A DNA stretch of 64,000 bases from Astragalus membranaceus (GCA_039519185.1 CM076854.1:160881434-160945433); one strand, 5' to 3'. Shown: positions 35,012 to 46,370, counted from the stretch's first letter. The notes: a model not told the origin generated them from the sequence alone. Program-made: numbers and translations.

Positions 35012-35193
35012 GCATGTGTATAGTTTGTTGTAGGTAGATCCATTAGTTAGTATGTGTTGTTAATTCTGTTAGGATCAGCTGCAGTTGTTGTGAGCAATTG
35101 GTATCTCTATAAATACCTTGTAATCTTCGATATTAGATATGAATGAATAATACCAAAGATTCACTTCTCCCTTCTTGTACCTTTCAAGGGGTT
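35012..35193 (+). repeat. Partial 3' LTR of the chromovirus remnant
   Basis: AT-rich sequence right after the pol stop, with a TATA box (tctataaatacc at 35106) and an LTR-like start (tgtatagtttgttg at 35016). It stops where CACTA-type sequence begins. Confidence 0.5.
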
Positions 35194-35442
35194 GCGACGG
35201 AAAATTAGCGACGGAAAATTGAATTAGCGACGGATTTGGAATTTCACGCATTCCAAGGTCTGCGCAACGGTCACGTTAGCATTAGCGACAGATTTGAATT
35301 TTTTTTTAAAAAAAAGCGCGCCTACGCCATTTTTAGCGACAAATTTGGTTTCCGTCGCTAATTTCCCTCGCGACGTAATTTTTAGCGACAGATTTGATTT
35401 CCATCGCTAATTTTCGTCGCTTATCTTGCGTTTTTTGTAGTG
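35194..35442 (-). mobile_element. CACTA transposon terminus
   Basis: The right end read inward is cactacaaaaaacgcaag, the hallmark CACTA end. About 250 bp of subterminal repeats with the core ttagcgacgg in both orientations follow. Such repeats bind the element's transposase. No opposite terminus or transposase is present, so it is a broken end or short deletion derivative. Confidence 0.82.
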
Positions 35443-35785
35443 ATATTTTAATTTACAGAGATAGTGGTTTCCACCAAAAAAACAGGCTAAATTTTTTAGT
35501 ACAATATCATATTGGATGAATTATCCATATTTTTCCAAGGGTAACCTAGAATTTACGTTTTATGATTAATTGACCGTGTAAAAAAACACTTACACCGATT
35601 GTATATATAAATAAAATCTATAAATAAAAAATAAAATTAATTCATGCTTCACCTCCACCAAGTCTTAACAAATTACTATTTATAAAAAAAAAAATTACCA
35701 ATGTACTGTCAAAAAAAGAAGTAAATTACTAAGGTAACTAATAAAAAAATGAAGGAGCAGCAGAATCCCAAATCCTAATACAATT
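35443..35785. other. Spacer and 3' flank of the second LEA_2 gene
   Basis: AT-rich with no domain. It probably includes the 3' untranslated region of the minus-strand gene that ends at 35786. Confidence 0.4.
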
Positions 35786-36397
35786 TCAATACCAGTCACA
35801 TGTTGAACCAGTGAGTAAAGCCCCGGTATTGTAAGCATTGTACGAAAGCGCAAAGCTGAGAGGGTAGCAGAAAAAACGAATGCTGCCATACCGGCTGTTG
35901 AATAATATTAAGCTATTATTGAACCTGATGATAGCCGAAAACATGACTCCAAACTTGACTAATCCACGAGCGCGGCCAAAGGCAATACCGTTGGCGTCAT
36001 CGTTATTCACAAACCCATCAGTCACTTGGAGTTGGACTCGGAGTGTGGTGTTGCTCCGATTTTGTTGGGAGAATGGTACCAAGCGAGTGGAAGTAAGAAA
36101 TCCGACCCCGCGGTTTGTGTGAACACTGGCATAAACGGCGTCGTATAAGATGTCGAGGTTGTGGTTAGGATTTGAAACAACAAGGTTAATGTCCCATTTA
36201 GCGGTGAGTTGGGAGGCGTCGGTTAAATTGAGCAAACTGAGGGTGGCAGAGTTAACTCGTAACTCAGGGTATCGGGGTTTGAAAATTTCGTGTGTGAAGG
36301 TGATGATAGTCATGATGCCAACTGACACGAAGAACCAGCAAGGGTGCAAGGGCTCGTGGTCCTCGTTGTCACTTTTGTTCTTACTGGGTGTTTCCAT
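35786..36397 (-). CDS. LEA_2 / NHL-like membrane protein
   Basis: A single-exon gene of 203 residues starting METPSKNKSD at 36395-36397. Residues 1-18 are hydrophilic and cytosolic. Residues about 19-40 (CWFFVSVGIMTIITFTHEIF) form a membrane anchor. The rest is a LEA_2-type beta domain with WDINLVVSNPNHNLDILYD, the family's Asn-Pro-Asn strand, and a late CY-containing strand. It is clearly diverged from the other NHL gene in this window: there is no PPxYQG block. Stress or defence roles are known for the family; the specific role is unknown. The frame is intact, with a TATA box about 145 bp upstream. Confidence 0.85.
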   Translation of the reverse strand: METPSKNKSDNEDHEPLHPCWFFVSVGIMTIITFTHEIFKPRYPELRVNSATLSLLNLTDASQLTAKWDINLVVSNPNHNLDILYDAVYASVHTNRGVGFLTSTRLVPFSQQNRSNTTLRVQLQVTDGFVNNDDANGIAFGRARGLVKFGVMFSAIIRFNNSLILFNSRYGSIRFFCYPLSFALSYNAYNTGALLTGSTCDWY

Positions 36398-36540
36398 GGG
36401 TTAACTGACAAATTGTTTAGAGAGGGTGTACGCTAAGTGTGGTGCAATGGAGAAAGGAATTGAAATTTGAAACAAATCAGAGAATAAAAAGTGGGAACGG
36501 TCAACATACTCACTCACCTGAATGTTTGCCGTCAAACTCG

Positions 36541-36551
36541 CATTTATAATG
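36541..36551 (-). promoter_or_regulatory. TATA box upstream of the second LEA_2 gene
   Basis: Minus-strand attataaatgc, about 145 bp upstream of the start codon, giving a leader of roughly 110 bases. Confidence 0.55.
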
Positions 36552-37159
36552 GAGACGTACGAGAATTAGTTTTCTCTGAATTGAATATTTCCAATTGTTT
36601 GTTTGTACATGTTATTAATTTATCTTTTCTTTGTTTACTGAAAGTGAAGGCAATGTTTAATACAAAATAGTGATAGGCAATGTTTTAGTACATGTTATCA
36701 ACAAGAAAATAATAGATAGATAAAGAAATTAATTCTCAACATTCATATTAATCATGTTTCATTTGACAACAAATAATTGCACCAAAAAGCAATTAATTAA
36801 CAATTTCTTAATCATTGGATTGTAGGTCTTGATAATATTCTGAGATCCAACATGCTATAAACTTCACTTCACGTTTCCTTACATCTTTAAGCCACTTTGG
36901 ATCTTCCTTAGTTGAGTATCTTAGATCCACATGATGAGCTCTCTTCGGTACTGTGCTTTCGATCTTAGTGATTGGTATTACGCAGTTAGTGGATATTTTA
37001 TCCTTGATTCTGTCTCTGTCTTCAGGCCTTGAGAAGAAGATCTTGTTCGCTCTGGAGAGGTTCGATCTTGGGATGTTCGATCTTAAGATGTTTGATCTTG
37101 AGATGTACGATCTTGTTCGATCTTGAGATGTACAATCTTGTTCGATCTTGAGGGGGCGA
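36552..37159. other. Spacer with a gatcttg repeat
   Basis: From 37060 to 37155 the word gatcttg recurs about eight times (gttcgatcttgagatgt units). A 146-codon minus-strand frame (36808-37248) crosses it and reads RSN-I/L repeats, but it has no domain and starts inside the LTR, so I do not call it a gene. Confidence 0.45.
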
Positions 37160-37420
37160 TGTTGTACCTGTAATGACACTCCGACGCTCAAGTCAGTATT
37201 TGAGTGAATGAGTGTTTTGTTAGAAAAGTGCTTACCATTAATGAGCATTGAATGCTGTATTTATAGAGTTTTAGCGGTGTTTGCTATGGTCGATTTGGGC
37301 CGTCCGATCTTGCAGAGTGATCTTGGCCATTGAAGAATGGACTTTGCTTTGTTGAATGGGCCTTTCAACAATTGGGCCTTGGAGGAGGTGTAAATTGCAG
37401 AAATTTTAATTACCATAACA
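37160..37420 (-). repeat. 3' LTR of the Tat-type element
   Basis: 261 bp, minus-strand start tgttatggt and end ggtacaaca. A tataaata on the minus strand is at about 37256-37263. Confidence 0.92.
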
Positions 37421-37432
37421 GTGCCCCCCCAA
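37421..37432 (-). other. Polypurine tract of the Tat-type element
   Basis: Minus-strand cttggggggggcac touches the 3' LTR start. Confidence 0.8.
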
Positions 37433-37818
37433 GTCTGGTCGCTTGAGGAGCGATCTTGACTTGATAAGATGATGTAGCCTTGCGTTTTTGTCTTTTTTGA
37501 GTAGAAGTTTCTTTAGTCCTGAGGTCGAGCTTAAAATTTTGGTCGATGTTAAAAAACTGTCGAGCTTCTGAGCGAGGTAGACAACATTTTGGAATCAGCC
37601 GAGTTTCTGAGTGAGGTAGACAGCTTCTTGGAATCAATGCCGCCTTGGAATCAGTGCAGTCTTGGAATCAGTGCCATGTTAATTTACTGTTTCTGATAAG
37701 GCGTGTGTTACAGTGGCGGCATGATGGTGACGTTTTGTTTTTTAGCGTGCGAACCTAATGGACCTTGATTGGATGTGACATTTCGACTTCCCGGCCCAAG
37801 CCCATCAATTTCGCTTTA

Positions 37819-37830
37819 CTATAAATAAAT
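37819..37830 (+). promoter_or_regulatory. TATA box of the antisense gene
   Basis: Plus-strand ctataaataaat about 425 bp upstream of the antisense gene's first ATG. It suggests the gene has its own internal promoter opposite to the LTR promoter. Confidence 0.55.
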
Positions 37831-38244
37831 GGTCACACCCTTTCATTTGTTGCTTGGCTTTATTTGTTTTTTGTTTGTCGACCTTCGAGAGCTCCCGAGC
37901 TTCCTTTTCGAGTGAAACAATTTCGGAGAACTTTGAAGCGCTTTAAGGTCGGTTTCTGTAGATCGGCAACTGCATTTTTTCCAGATACGATCAAATTTGC
38001 AGCTCCGTTTTGAGGTTAGTTTCTTTTTCGTTTGTCTTTTCTATTCTTTTTGTCGTGTCTGGACCTCCCCCAGTCCTTTAGGATCTCAGAATGGGGGTCG
38101 TCAGGTCGGGTTCCGACTAGCTCGCGGACCCATTTTCGATCCTAACCCTGGCATTTCGTCCCCCATTACTGCAGATTCGTCCAGGCGAGGACAAAACAAA
38201 CTCGGAGAGACGTTACGCAGTATCGTAAGGAGTTTACGAACGTG

Positions 38245-40710
38245 ATGGCCTCTGGTGGCGAAATTCCTGAAGTTCGTACCGATCCTTTTGAAGTTGCCGC
38301 TCCTGATGTGCAAGAGCATTCTGCTTCTGCCCCTGTGAGTGATAAGGCGGAGGACAATTTCGAAGGTGAATGCTCTTCACCTGTAAGCGATGCCAATGAG
38401 CCAAACGAGGGTGCTGCTGAAGATATGGAGGAGGATCGTTTGGTGGATGTGATGACCATTACCCCTGAGTCTGATGAGGAAATCCTACTAGAGGAGTCAG
38501 AGGGTTCCGAGATTGACCTCGGGACAAATTCCGACCCTGGTGATAGGCCCGATCAAGGCGATGCTGGAAAGCAAGCTGAACCTCGCCCTTCGAGTCAACC
38601 AGGTTCCAATCGAGCTTCTATTGCTTCTTTTGATGGTTACTCCAGTACTGGTTGTGGGGATCTCGACGTACCGGTACGAGAGGTCTCTCAATATGATTGG
38701 GTTTCTAGAAATATTTTGGAGATCGAATCTTTGTATCAGTATGGTTTTAATTTGGAGGCGATCGGTAGGAAGGCTTCTTGGCGCTCGAAGCGAGTTTGGA
38801 GGATTGAAGGTATGAAGAAAGGAGAGCATGTGGCTTTATGGCTCGGAGAGCTCAAGTTTACCCTGTATCATATGTTGATTAACGAAATGAATATCCGGCC
38901 TCCTTTTACCTGGTTTGAGCAGACGGTTTTGGCGAGTTTAGATGTAGCGCCTTCCCAATTACATCCAAATGCATGGGCTTTCCTTCGAGCCTATGAATTA
39001 ATGTGCATTCATCTGGAGAGACCGGTCTCACCGTTTCTCTTCTTCCATTTGTTTGAGATTAACCGGAACAGTAGCGAAAACAACTCCGGTCGTGAGCACG
39101 TCAGTCTTCGCTCGAGGCGAGGGGCCAAGGTTTTTAAAGCTTATGCCGACTCACTGAGGGGAAATTGGAAAGAGTTGTATTATTGGGTCAAGCCGGTGAC
39201 CGATGAAGCCATTGAGAAAGTAGGGAAGCTTAGCGAGGATGGTCGGACCTTGGTGTCCACCAAGTTTCCTATTGGTTGGAGTCAGGGCCATTTTGAATGA
39301 ACTACCCATTCTTTTTCTGTGGGTGAGGATCGACTAAGTGCCGACGATCTTCTTACCAAGAGAATCCTGATATTTATTTGAGAGCATTCCGTTTTCAAAA
39401 CATAAGTATCGGGGTATCCCTGCGGCTAAGATAGTTCAGGCTGGAAAACGGAGACGAGTGCAACACGTTTTAGGTAGTTCGTCTTTCTGGGGTCGAATTT
39501 TGTGTATTTGATTTTGATTGTAAGTTGCATAACCCAGTTTTCTTTATTTTTTAGATACCATGGCCCCAAGGAGGCTCGCTGCGATGAAGGCATTGGCGAT
39601 GAAGGCTGTCGACATCCCTGTCGATGTTGAAGAAGGGGATGTTCCTGTTCCGACGTCTCACCAAACTGAGATCGCAGCCGAGACGGCTATTCCTGCTTCG
39701 CCGATCAACACCGTTACGCAGGAGGATCTGGCTCATGATAGGATCGATCTTGTCTCTGGTTCTCCTCTCCCAGCTGCTCACGATACTGGTGCAGGGACTT
39801 CAGCGAAGAGGGTGCGAACTGATGCTGGTGGTGAGTCAAGACCGGAGAAGAGGAGTAAAACCTCGAGGAGACCAAAACACAAAAACAAGGTCGTTCCTTT
39901 GGAGGAGAATTTCCCGGAACAAAACTATGCTCAGTGGCGGGAGGATCCTGATGGAGCATCAGCTCAGATTTTGGTAAACCTGGGCGAGGTTCATAAGATC
40001 GAAAAGGAAAAATATGAGAAACGAGCTAAAGGTATGTGTTTCTTTATGTCGTTTATTTTTTTGCTGATTTGCTTTATGACTTTTCCCTCAGCTTGATTTT
40101 TTCTTTATTCGTGCTTGCAGATTTGTTGGAGCTCGAGAAATCAAAAGGGTAAAGCTTGTGGAAGATATGTCCTTGAAATCAAAAGAGTTGGCTCGTACCA
40201 AGCAAGAGCTTCAAACTTTGAAGGAAGGACAGGGGGAAATTATACGTCGGGCCGAGGTTGTAGAGGCTCGTGTGAAGGAGCTTAAAGAAAAGGAGAGAGG
40301 CCTGGAGGAGCAGGTGGCCGAGGCTAATCAAAAAATCAGAAGTTTGGAGCATCAAATCGTCGTTCTAGAAGATGATCTGAGAAAGGCCTCTGAGGCAAGG
40401 GTTGGTACCAGCAGGGATCCTGAAGCTCGAATCGCAGAGCTTCAAGCCGCCCTTCAACAGAGTAGGAAGAATGCCAAGGAGGCTGCGAGAATTGCGAATG
40501 AAGCTACGAAGGAAGCTCGGGAAGCCGCCAATTCTGCAATTGAGCTATACTTTCGAGTGTGCCCTTCAGCAAGCTGCTTTGGTCAATCCTTCTATCCATT
40601 TGGATCGGGCGTTTATTGATGCCGATCATGAGGTTGAAGGGGGTCAGTTTGTTAAGATCGACGCTCAGACTGAAGAGAAGACCGTCATCTTTCCGACCTC
40701 TACTGCTTGA
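38245..40710 (+). pseudogene. Antisense gene of the Tat-type element (gypsy-type transposon domain and coiled coil)
   Basis: Encoded opposite to pol. The first exon starts at ATG 38245 (MASGGEIPEV). It has an acidic N-terminal part of about 150 residues, then a globular region (YDWVSRNILEIESLYQYGF, FTWFEQTVLASLDVAP, PVSPFLFFHLFEI) of the type annotated as putative gypsy-type transposon domain. A stop at 39298-39300 falls inside similar-looking sequence. Downstream exons are inferred at about 39556-40030 (ends aaag|gtatgt) and from 40121 (after tgcttgcag), where a long Lys/Glu/Ala coiled coil is encoded (40158-40560). At least one stop and one shift break the third part. Function in these elements is unknown. 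Confidence 0.72.
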
Positions 40711-41499
40711 TGTTTTTAAGTGTGTTCTTTTTTGCATAAGTTCAGGGTATATGCTTTTATCCGTGTAGGTTTTGCATAGATCCAGAACTTTGATATGTAA
40801 TTCAGGATCTTTTTGAGGGCTCGGTCATATCCGAGATGTTTGTAATTTTTTGGAACACGTTTCACCAGATCTTCATCTTTTAAACCCCGTTACGAGCTTA
40901 ATGAATGCTTTTTTAATTCTGCATGTCATGTACGTCGTTTTTGTAGAGTTTATTTTCGGAACTCGTTTATGAGTTTTATGAATGCTTTTTTAATTCTGCA
41001 TGTCATGTATGGTGTAAGAACGTCGGTAAATAAGGAGCTCGATTTACCGGGTTTGAGCCTATAGGACAGTTTACTAGGACTCGGCTCAGATTTAACTCGC
41101 CTTATAGGGGTATCGGCAGCTGTGGCTGATGGTCGTTCTTAGGACGTTTCGATCCTTGAAGACCTGGTCTCTTTGAGATAGTTTACTGAGACTCGGCTCG
41201 AATTTAACTGTTTCTCAAAGAGTTTGCGACCTTGGGTGGTCGCTCGGGGAGATCATCTAAGATCGGTCCCAGTTGTTTCCTGTAGAGGGAAATTTGGTCC
41301 GTACATTCTGTTTGATGAAATCAAGAATGTGTGGAAACTTGGTAAGAACCTCGATAAGTTCGATGAGTTTTTTGTGAAAACACTTGAAAGGTTACCTTCT
41401 TCTTTATAAATAACTCGCTTCGTGTTTACATAAGGTCGGAGTATATTACAATCTCGAAAGGAATATCCGGTTTTGGAGGGCGGATATTTCATTTTTCTA

Positions 41500-42558
41500 A
41501 AGATAATAACTTTTCAACTTCGTTGCGTTCCAAGTTCTTTCAATCTTTTTTCTTTGGTGGGACTCCAATTTAAAAGCTCCCTTACCGGTTTTAGACAAAA
41601 TTCGGTAGGGGCCTTCCTAGTTCGGTGCGAGCTTTCCTTGGGAAGCATTTTTCTGACCGACGTCAGCTCTTCTGAGTACTAGATCACCGGGATCGAAATC
41701 TCTGTGAACGACTTTGGTGTTGTACCTGGTTGCTACTCCTTGTTTGATGATTGCTTCTCGAAGTGAAGCTCGACCTCGGATTTCATCGATGAGGTCGAGT
41801 TCTTCTCTTAAAGCTTGGTCGTTATTGCTTTGAGTTTTAGGATTTGCCGTTCTCTAGCTAAGTTCGCCAATCTCGACAGGAATGACCGCCTCGCTGCCGT
41901 AAGAGAGCCTCAAAGGCGTTTCTCCAGTGGAGCTTTGGGGGGTGGTCCTATATCCCCAGAGGACATAAGGCAATTCTTCCACCCAGCTTCCTTTAGCATC
42001 GTCAAGACGTCGTTTTAGTCCGTTCAGTATTACTTTGTTTGCCGTCTCTGCTTGTCCGTTGGTTTGAGGGTGTTCTACAGAAGTAAAATGGTGTTTGATT
42101 TTTAGCTCGAGCATTAGCTTTCGAAATCCTGCATCTGTGAATTGAGTTCTGTTATCCGTTACTACTACCTCGGGGATCCCGAACCTGCTCATAATGTTTT
42201 TCTTGAAGAATTTTATGCAGTTTTTTGCAGTGATGGTAGCCAAAGGTTCCGCTTCTATCCATTTGCTGAAGTAGTCTACGGCGACGATCAAGAATTTGAC
42301 TCGTCCTAGAGCCTTTGAGAACGGTCCAAGCAGGTCTATTGCCCACCATGCGAAGGGCCATGTGGAGGATAAGCTCGTGAGATCTGTGGGGGGAGCTATG
42401 TGGACGTTGGCGTGGATTTGGCATTTTTTGCATTTCTTCACATGATCATTAGCATCGCCTGCCATGGTCGGCCAGTAATATCCAGCTCGAAGAGTTTTTC
42501 GAGCTAAAGACCGAGCTCCCAGGTGCTGGACGCAGATTCCCTCGTGAATTTCTGTCAA
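41500..42558 (-). pseudogene. Integrase of the Tat-type element
   Basis: Minus-strand frame open from 42558 to 41854 and continuing, shifted, to about 41500. The HHCC zinc region (HEGICVQHLG, then CKKCQIHAN) precedes the core with AIDLLGPF (first Asp), VVTDNRTQF (second Asp) and HPQTNGQAETAN (Glu), so D,D,E is intact. The C-terminal part encodes the strands usual after a gypsy core (VLRR, then NWEGPY-type words). It starts only 37 bp from the 5' LTR because the rest of the polyprotein is deleted. Confidence 0.88.
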
Positions 42559-42595
42559 GACTTAGGCTGCTTCCTCTCCCTCGTGGATTTGGCGA

Positions 42596-42856
42596 TGTTG
42601 TACCTGCAATGACACTCCGACGCTCAAGTCAGTATTTGAGTGAATGAGTGTTTTGTTAGAAAAGTGCTTACCATTAATGAGCATTGAATGCTGTATTTAT
42701 AGAGTTTTAGTGGTGTTTGCTATGGTCGATTTGGGCCGTCCGATCTTGCAGAGTGATATTGGCCATTGAAGAATGGACTTTGCTTTGTTGAATGGGCCTC
42801 TCAACAATTGGGCCTTGGAGGAGGTGTAAATAGCAGAAATTCTAATTACCATAACA
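42596..42856 (-). repeat. 5' LTR of the Tat-type element
   Basis: 261 bp matching 37160-37420. The sequence inside it is not a primer site but integrase-side sequence. Confidence 0.92.
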
Positions 42857-43590
42857 AGCTCCTATACACACAAATATATAAATTAAAGAGAAACATCAAA
42901 GTCGAAATAGGAGAAAAATAACATTCAAATTAGCTAACCTTCTTTTGCAACTATAGCAACTAAAGTTTTTGATATATTCTTCAACACCCTGCAACCAAAC
43001 TCAGCTTTTAGAATTTCGTAAAATTATACTAACAAAAACAATAACGGGGTGATATACAAAGAAGAGATGATATGATTTACATACCCTCCTCCACTCCAAG
43101 GGTCTCTTAAACCATTAAAGAATGTTGGATTTAGTAATCCTCAACCTTAGATATCTTTTAGTCTCAACCTTAGATTAGTTTTAATCAAACAGCTAGCATT
43201 AACTAGCCGTTAGAGAATTTGTTATAATTAAGTTGTTAAGTTTGTTACTACAAACTGAATTAGTTAAGTTTGTTCTTAATAACAAACTTAACAAAACCAT
43301 TGTATATAAATATACAATACACACAGAATTTTACAAGTGAATAGAAATTACAATCTTTGTTTTTAAATACAAGGTTTGCTGACATCACTCTTTTGTCTCA
43401 CAAAAGTTGCACAAACACTGTAGCCAAATACGTATAGAGAGCTACAGCTTCTGTTCCATTTTTTCTTCCTCCATTAACTCCTTTGGCAGCCACTTCCCAT
43501 CCATATTTTCTTCATGCATTTACTCCTTTACATGCATTCCATTTTTCCCTCATGTATTTACCGACAACCACTTTACCTAAAATCATCAAA
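42857..43590. other. Spacer with a possible copia LTR relic
   Basis: 43127-43400 begins tgttggatttag and has a TATA box (tgtatataaata near 43302) and tandem ttaagtttgtt words, as in short copia LTRs. No second border or target duplication was found. No gene. Confidence 0.35.
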
Positions 43591-43645
43591 CATTAAATGT
43601 TATCCCACCAAAGTGAAATAAACGAAAGAGAAGAAGAACAACAGC

Positions 43646-43700
43646 AAAAGGAGGGAGGGAGGGAGGGAGGGAGGGAGGGGGAGAGAGAGAGAGAGAGCAA
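43646..43700 (+). repeat. GGGA / GA microsatellite
   Basis: About seven GGGA-type units run into a (GA)n run just before the KH-domain fragment, likely the leader of the source gene. Confidence 0.85.
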
Positions 43701-43722
43701 AGCTAGAAAATAAACGAAAGCG

Positions 43723-44253
43723 ATGGTCATGATGGTGAGGGAGAGAGAGAGATGGGAGGACGAGATGAAGGACCGAGGGTGGTGGGCAAGGCGGCGGTGG
43801 AACGAACAACGGAGGTGGAGTCCACTACACGCGGTGGCCGAAACTGAACCAGACAAAAAGGTGAGGTCTTTCTCCTGTTCAGTTATCACTGCCGATGACA
43901 CCGTTTACCGCTACCTCTGTCCCATTCGCAGGATCAGAAGCATCATCGGCGAGATCGTTAAGCAACTCCGCGCCGACACAAAAGCTAAGATCCGTATCGG
44001 CGAGACGCTTCCTGGATGCGACGAACGTGTCGTTACCATCTACAGCACCGCTAAAGAGACCAACGACTTCGACGGAGATCAGAAGATGATGACGGCGACG
44101 GTGGTTTTCGCGTTTGAGGTTTGGTTCTTTCCCTTCTTCCATTCCCTATTTTTTCAGGTACTGATAGATTACACAAAGAGACTGGACTGGAAGAGCAAAG
44201 AATTTCAAAGGTACAGGTCAAATTGGGAACGGTTTGATGCCTATTATGTATAA
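43723..44253 (+). pseudogene. KH-domain RNA-binding protein, 5' fragment
   Basis: The frame encodes one K-homology domain of the plant HEN4/FLK/RCF3-like class: YRYLCPIRRIRSIIG, EIVKQLRADTKAKIRIGE and CDERVVTIYS. In the family the GxxG loop sits between IIG and EIV. Here about three residues (the RGG of IIGRGG) are missing, so the RNA-binding loop is destroyed. Only a first exon is present: after ATVVFAFE the frame runs into intron-like sequence. Upstream KH repeats and downstream exons are absent. It is best read as a gene fragment. Confidence 0.78.
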
Positions 44254-44639
44254 ATCTGCACCGCAAGTGGCATCATTCTCTGCACCGCAAGTGGCATCAT
44301 TGATTTGGGCTGCTTCGTCTCGAAACGGAACTGACGAGCCAATTTATGATGGTAAAAATAATTGTTTGACCAAGTTGTTTCACAACTGCTGATTTTGGAA
44401 ATTTTCATCCTGCAACTAACATTTGATTTTCACAACTGGGATTAGCTTTAGTGAGTCGGTGATCAATATTTTAGGTAGGATAGAGGTGTTAGGTTCAGGT
44501 TGCAATGTCCATATAAATTTTAAAAAGAAAGGACAATGAACTGTCAAATTTGCTAATAGGAAAAAGTATTTTCCTCAAAACATTAAGGCACACCAGACTA
44601 GAGAAAGAAAGAAATTACTTCAGTGAAGTTTGTAGGACA
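44254..44639. other. Spacer
   Basis: It contains a short direct repeat, ctgcaccgcaagtggcatca, twice at 44256-44300. Nothing else. It ends at the target duplication gttag (44640-44644). Confidence 0.4.
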
Positions 44640-45505
44640 GTTAGTGTAACACCCCTTTTCTACCCGTTAATTTAATTGTAAAATCAGAGTTTCAAAATCG
44701 CTTTCATCGCAAGGAATGTTACACATACTTCGAATAAAACATCGTACTTCAATAAAACAGTTCAACATCAATAATTGTGCAATACGTAGCACGCCCCCAA
44801 TGGGGAAAACCTCAAGCATCAGTCATCGTCACCACAACCTTGACATCAATAAAACTAACTACGCAGCGGAAAGTAAAATAAAGAGAAACCATCAAATAAC
44901 ATATAACAACCAAAATGGTCTTAAAACATCGAGTTCGTTTCCCCCCCTGAGTGCTACGTATCAGAGCATGACGACCCGACTCAAATTAGTGAAGATACCT
45001 AGGTCTTCACTCGTGATCACCTGCACGTTACCGCATAGGGGTAACATTCAAACAGAAGGGTGAGTCCAATTCAATCCATATAATAAATCACATGATAAGG
45101 ACTAAGTCAAAGTCACAGCACTAGAGTAACCACATCACAGTCATCAATTACGTCATTACAACAACTCATCACGATGTCATGTAACTATATGAAATGCAAC
45201 CCACTCGCGGGCATATGCATGAGGTACCTTTCATCATCGTCACTTAGCCTTTATGGCCTCATCGTCGCTGGGTTCATGCACATGGAATACATGAGACACT
45301 ATGACATGCACCACACACAAACACACAATCACCGTCAACTATGTGACCCCTCACTTACCAATTTGCCAAATAAGAGGCACAGCACCTGTCAATTTATAAT
45401 TACACACAACAACGTCGCTATATTTCATCGTCGCTTATTATCATCGTCGCTTAGCCTTTTGGGCCTCATCGTCACTTATCCATAAACGTCATCAATCAAA
45501 CAATA

Positions 45506-45715
45506 GCCACTAAGGGCAAAAACGTCATTTAACTAGCCACTAAGGGTATCATCGTCATTTACACATCATCATCAATAATATTGGCCACTAAGGGCAAAAA
45601 CGTCATTTAACTAGCCACTAAGGGCATCATCGTCATTTACACATCTTCATCAACAATATTGGCCACTAAGGGAAAAAACGTCATTTAACTAGCCACTAAG
45701 GGCATCATCGTCATA
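45506..45715. repeat. 78-bp tandem repeat, nearly three units
   Basis: Units begin at 45506, 45584 and 45662, each with gccactaagggcaaaaacg, a second shorter gccactaaggg half and catcatcgtcattt. Confidence 0.9.
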
Positions 45716-45994
45716 ATCACCCATTTTGACACTAAAGCGTTAAAACTGTTGGTTATACACAAACAGGATTTTTAAAGGACTCAATACGGCTTTACGACGT
45801 CACTGGGATGACCACCGGGGACAGCCACTTGGGCACCCAGAAACCACCAGAAAATAATAAGTTTTTATTTTAAAATTAAGACACACAGGTAGACAACCGA
45901 AAAAGCTTCCCAACACTTTTTGAAACGTTTAAAACGGATGCCCGAGTCAAAAGATATAGCGAAAACAGTTTTTATTAAAAATCGAGAACATTCA

Positions 45995-46370
45995 GAAAAT
46001 GGCGCCCAGGCACTGGGCGCCTAAGACACAAACTTAGACATCGAAGGCAACACAGGCAACGGGCGCGCACACGGGCGCCATGCGCCCAGGGGCAACAGCA
46101 CGCAACACAGCGCGCAACACAACACACAGCGCCCATGGCGCCCAGCGCCTGGCGCCTGGCGCCCCACAACACACGCACACACGCACACAGCGCCCTTGGC
46201 GCCCAGCGCCCAGCAACACTTGCACACACGCACACAGCGCCTGGCGCCCAGCAACACATTCCAGCAACAAAAATCCAGCAACACAATCATGGCCAAGGCG
46301 CCCTATGCGCCCAGGCACTTAGACATTCAGCAACACAATCAAACGTATGGCGCCCTAGGCGCCCATGCCA
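45995..46370. repeat. ggcgccc-rich low-complexity tract
   Basis: Words such as ggcgcccagcgcc and acacacgcacacagcgcc recur, giving cysteine- or alanine-rich false frames on both strands. It is the only GC-rich block of this kind in the window. Confidence 0.85.

Larger units (their letters stand above)
37160..42856 (-). mobile_element. Deleted Tat-type Ty3/gypsy element with antisense gene
   Basis: Two LTRs of 261 bp (37160-37420 and 42596-42856) with six differences by eye. In minus-strand order: 5' LTR, then integrase almost at once, a 3' non-coding stretch, a plus-strand (antisense) gene, a polypurine tract, 3' LTR. Gag, protease, RT and RNase H and the primer site are missing. The outer flanks do not match (ggcga on the left, agctc on the right), so the element was rearranged after insertion. 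Integrase at the end of pol plus a late antisense gene fits Tat-lineage elements such as Retand and Grande. Confidence 0.85.

Noticed and set aside
35880..36404. Plus-strand frames of 80-84 codons
   Set aside because: Antisense shadows of the second LEA_2 gene. The same applies to 21909-22812 over the first.
36808..37248. 146-codon minus-strand frame with RSN repeats
   Set aside because: It begins inside the LTR, its repeats come from the gatcttg tandem words, and no family is recognised.
43593..43901. Minus-strand Ser/Pro/Leu-rich frames
   Set aside because: Shadow of the GGGA/GA repeat and of the KH-domain exon on the other strand.
45975..46318. Cysteine- and alanine-rich frames on both strands
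   Set aside because: Produced by the ggcgcc / acacac low-complexity tract in the solo LTR.
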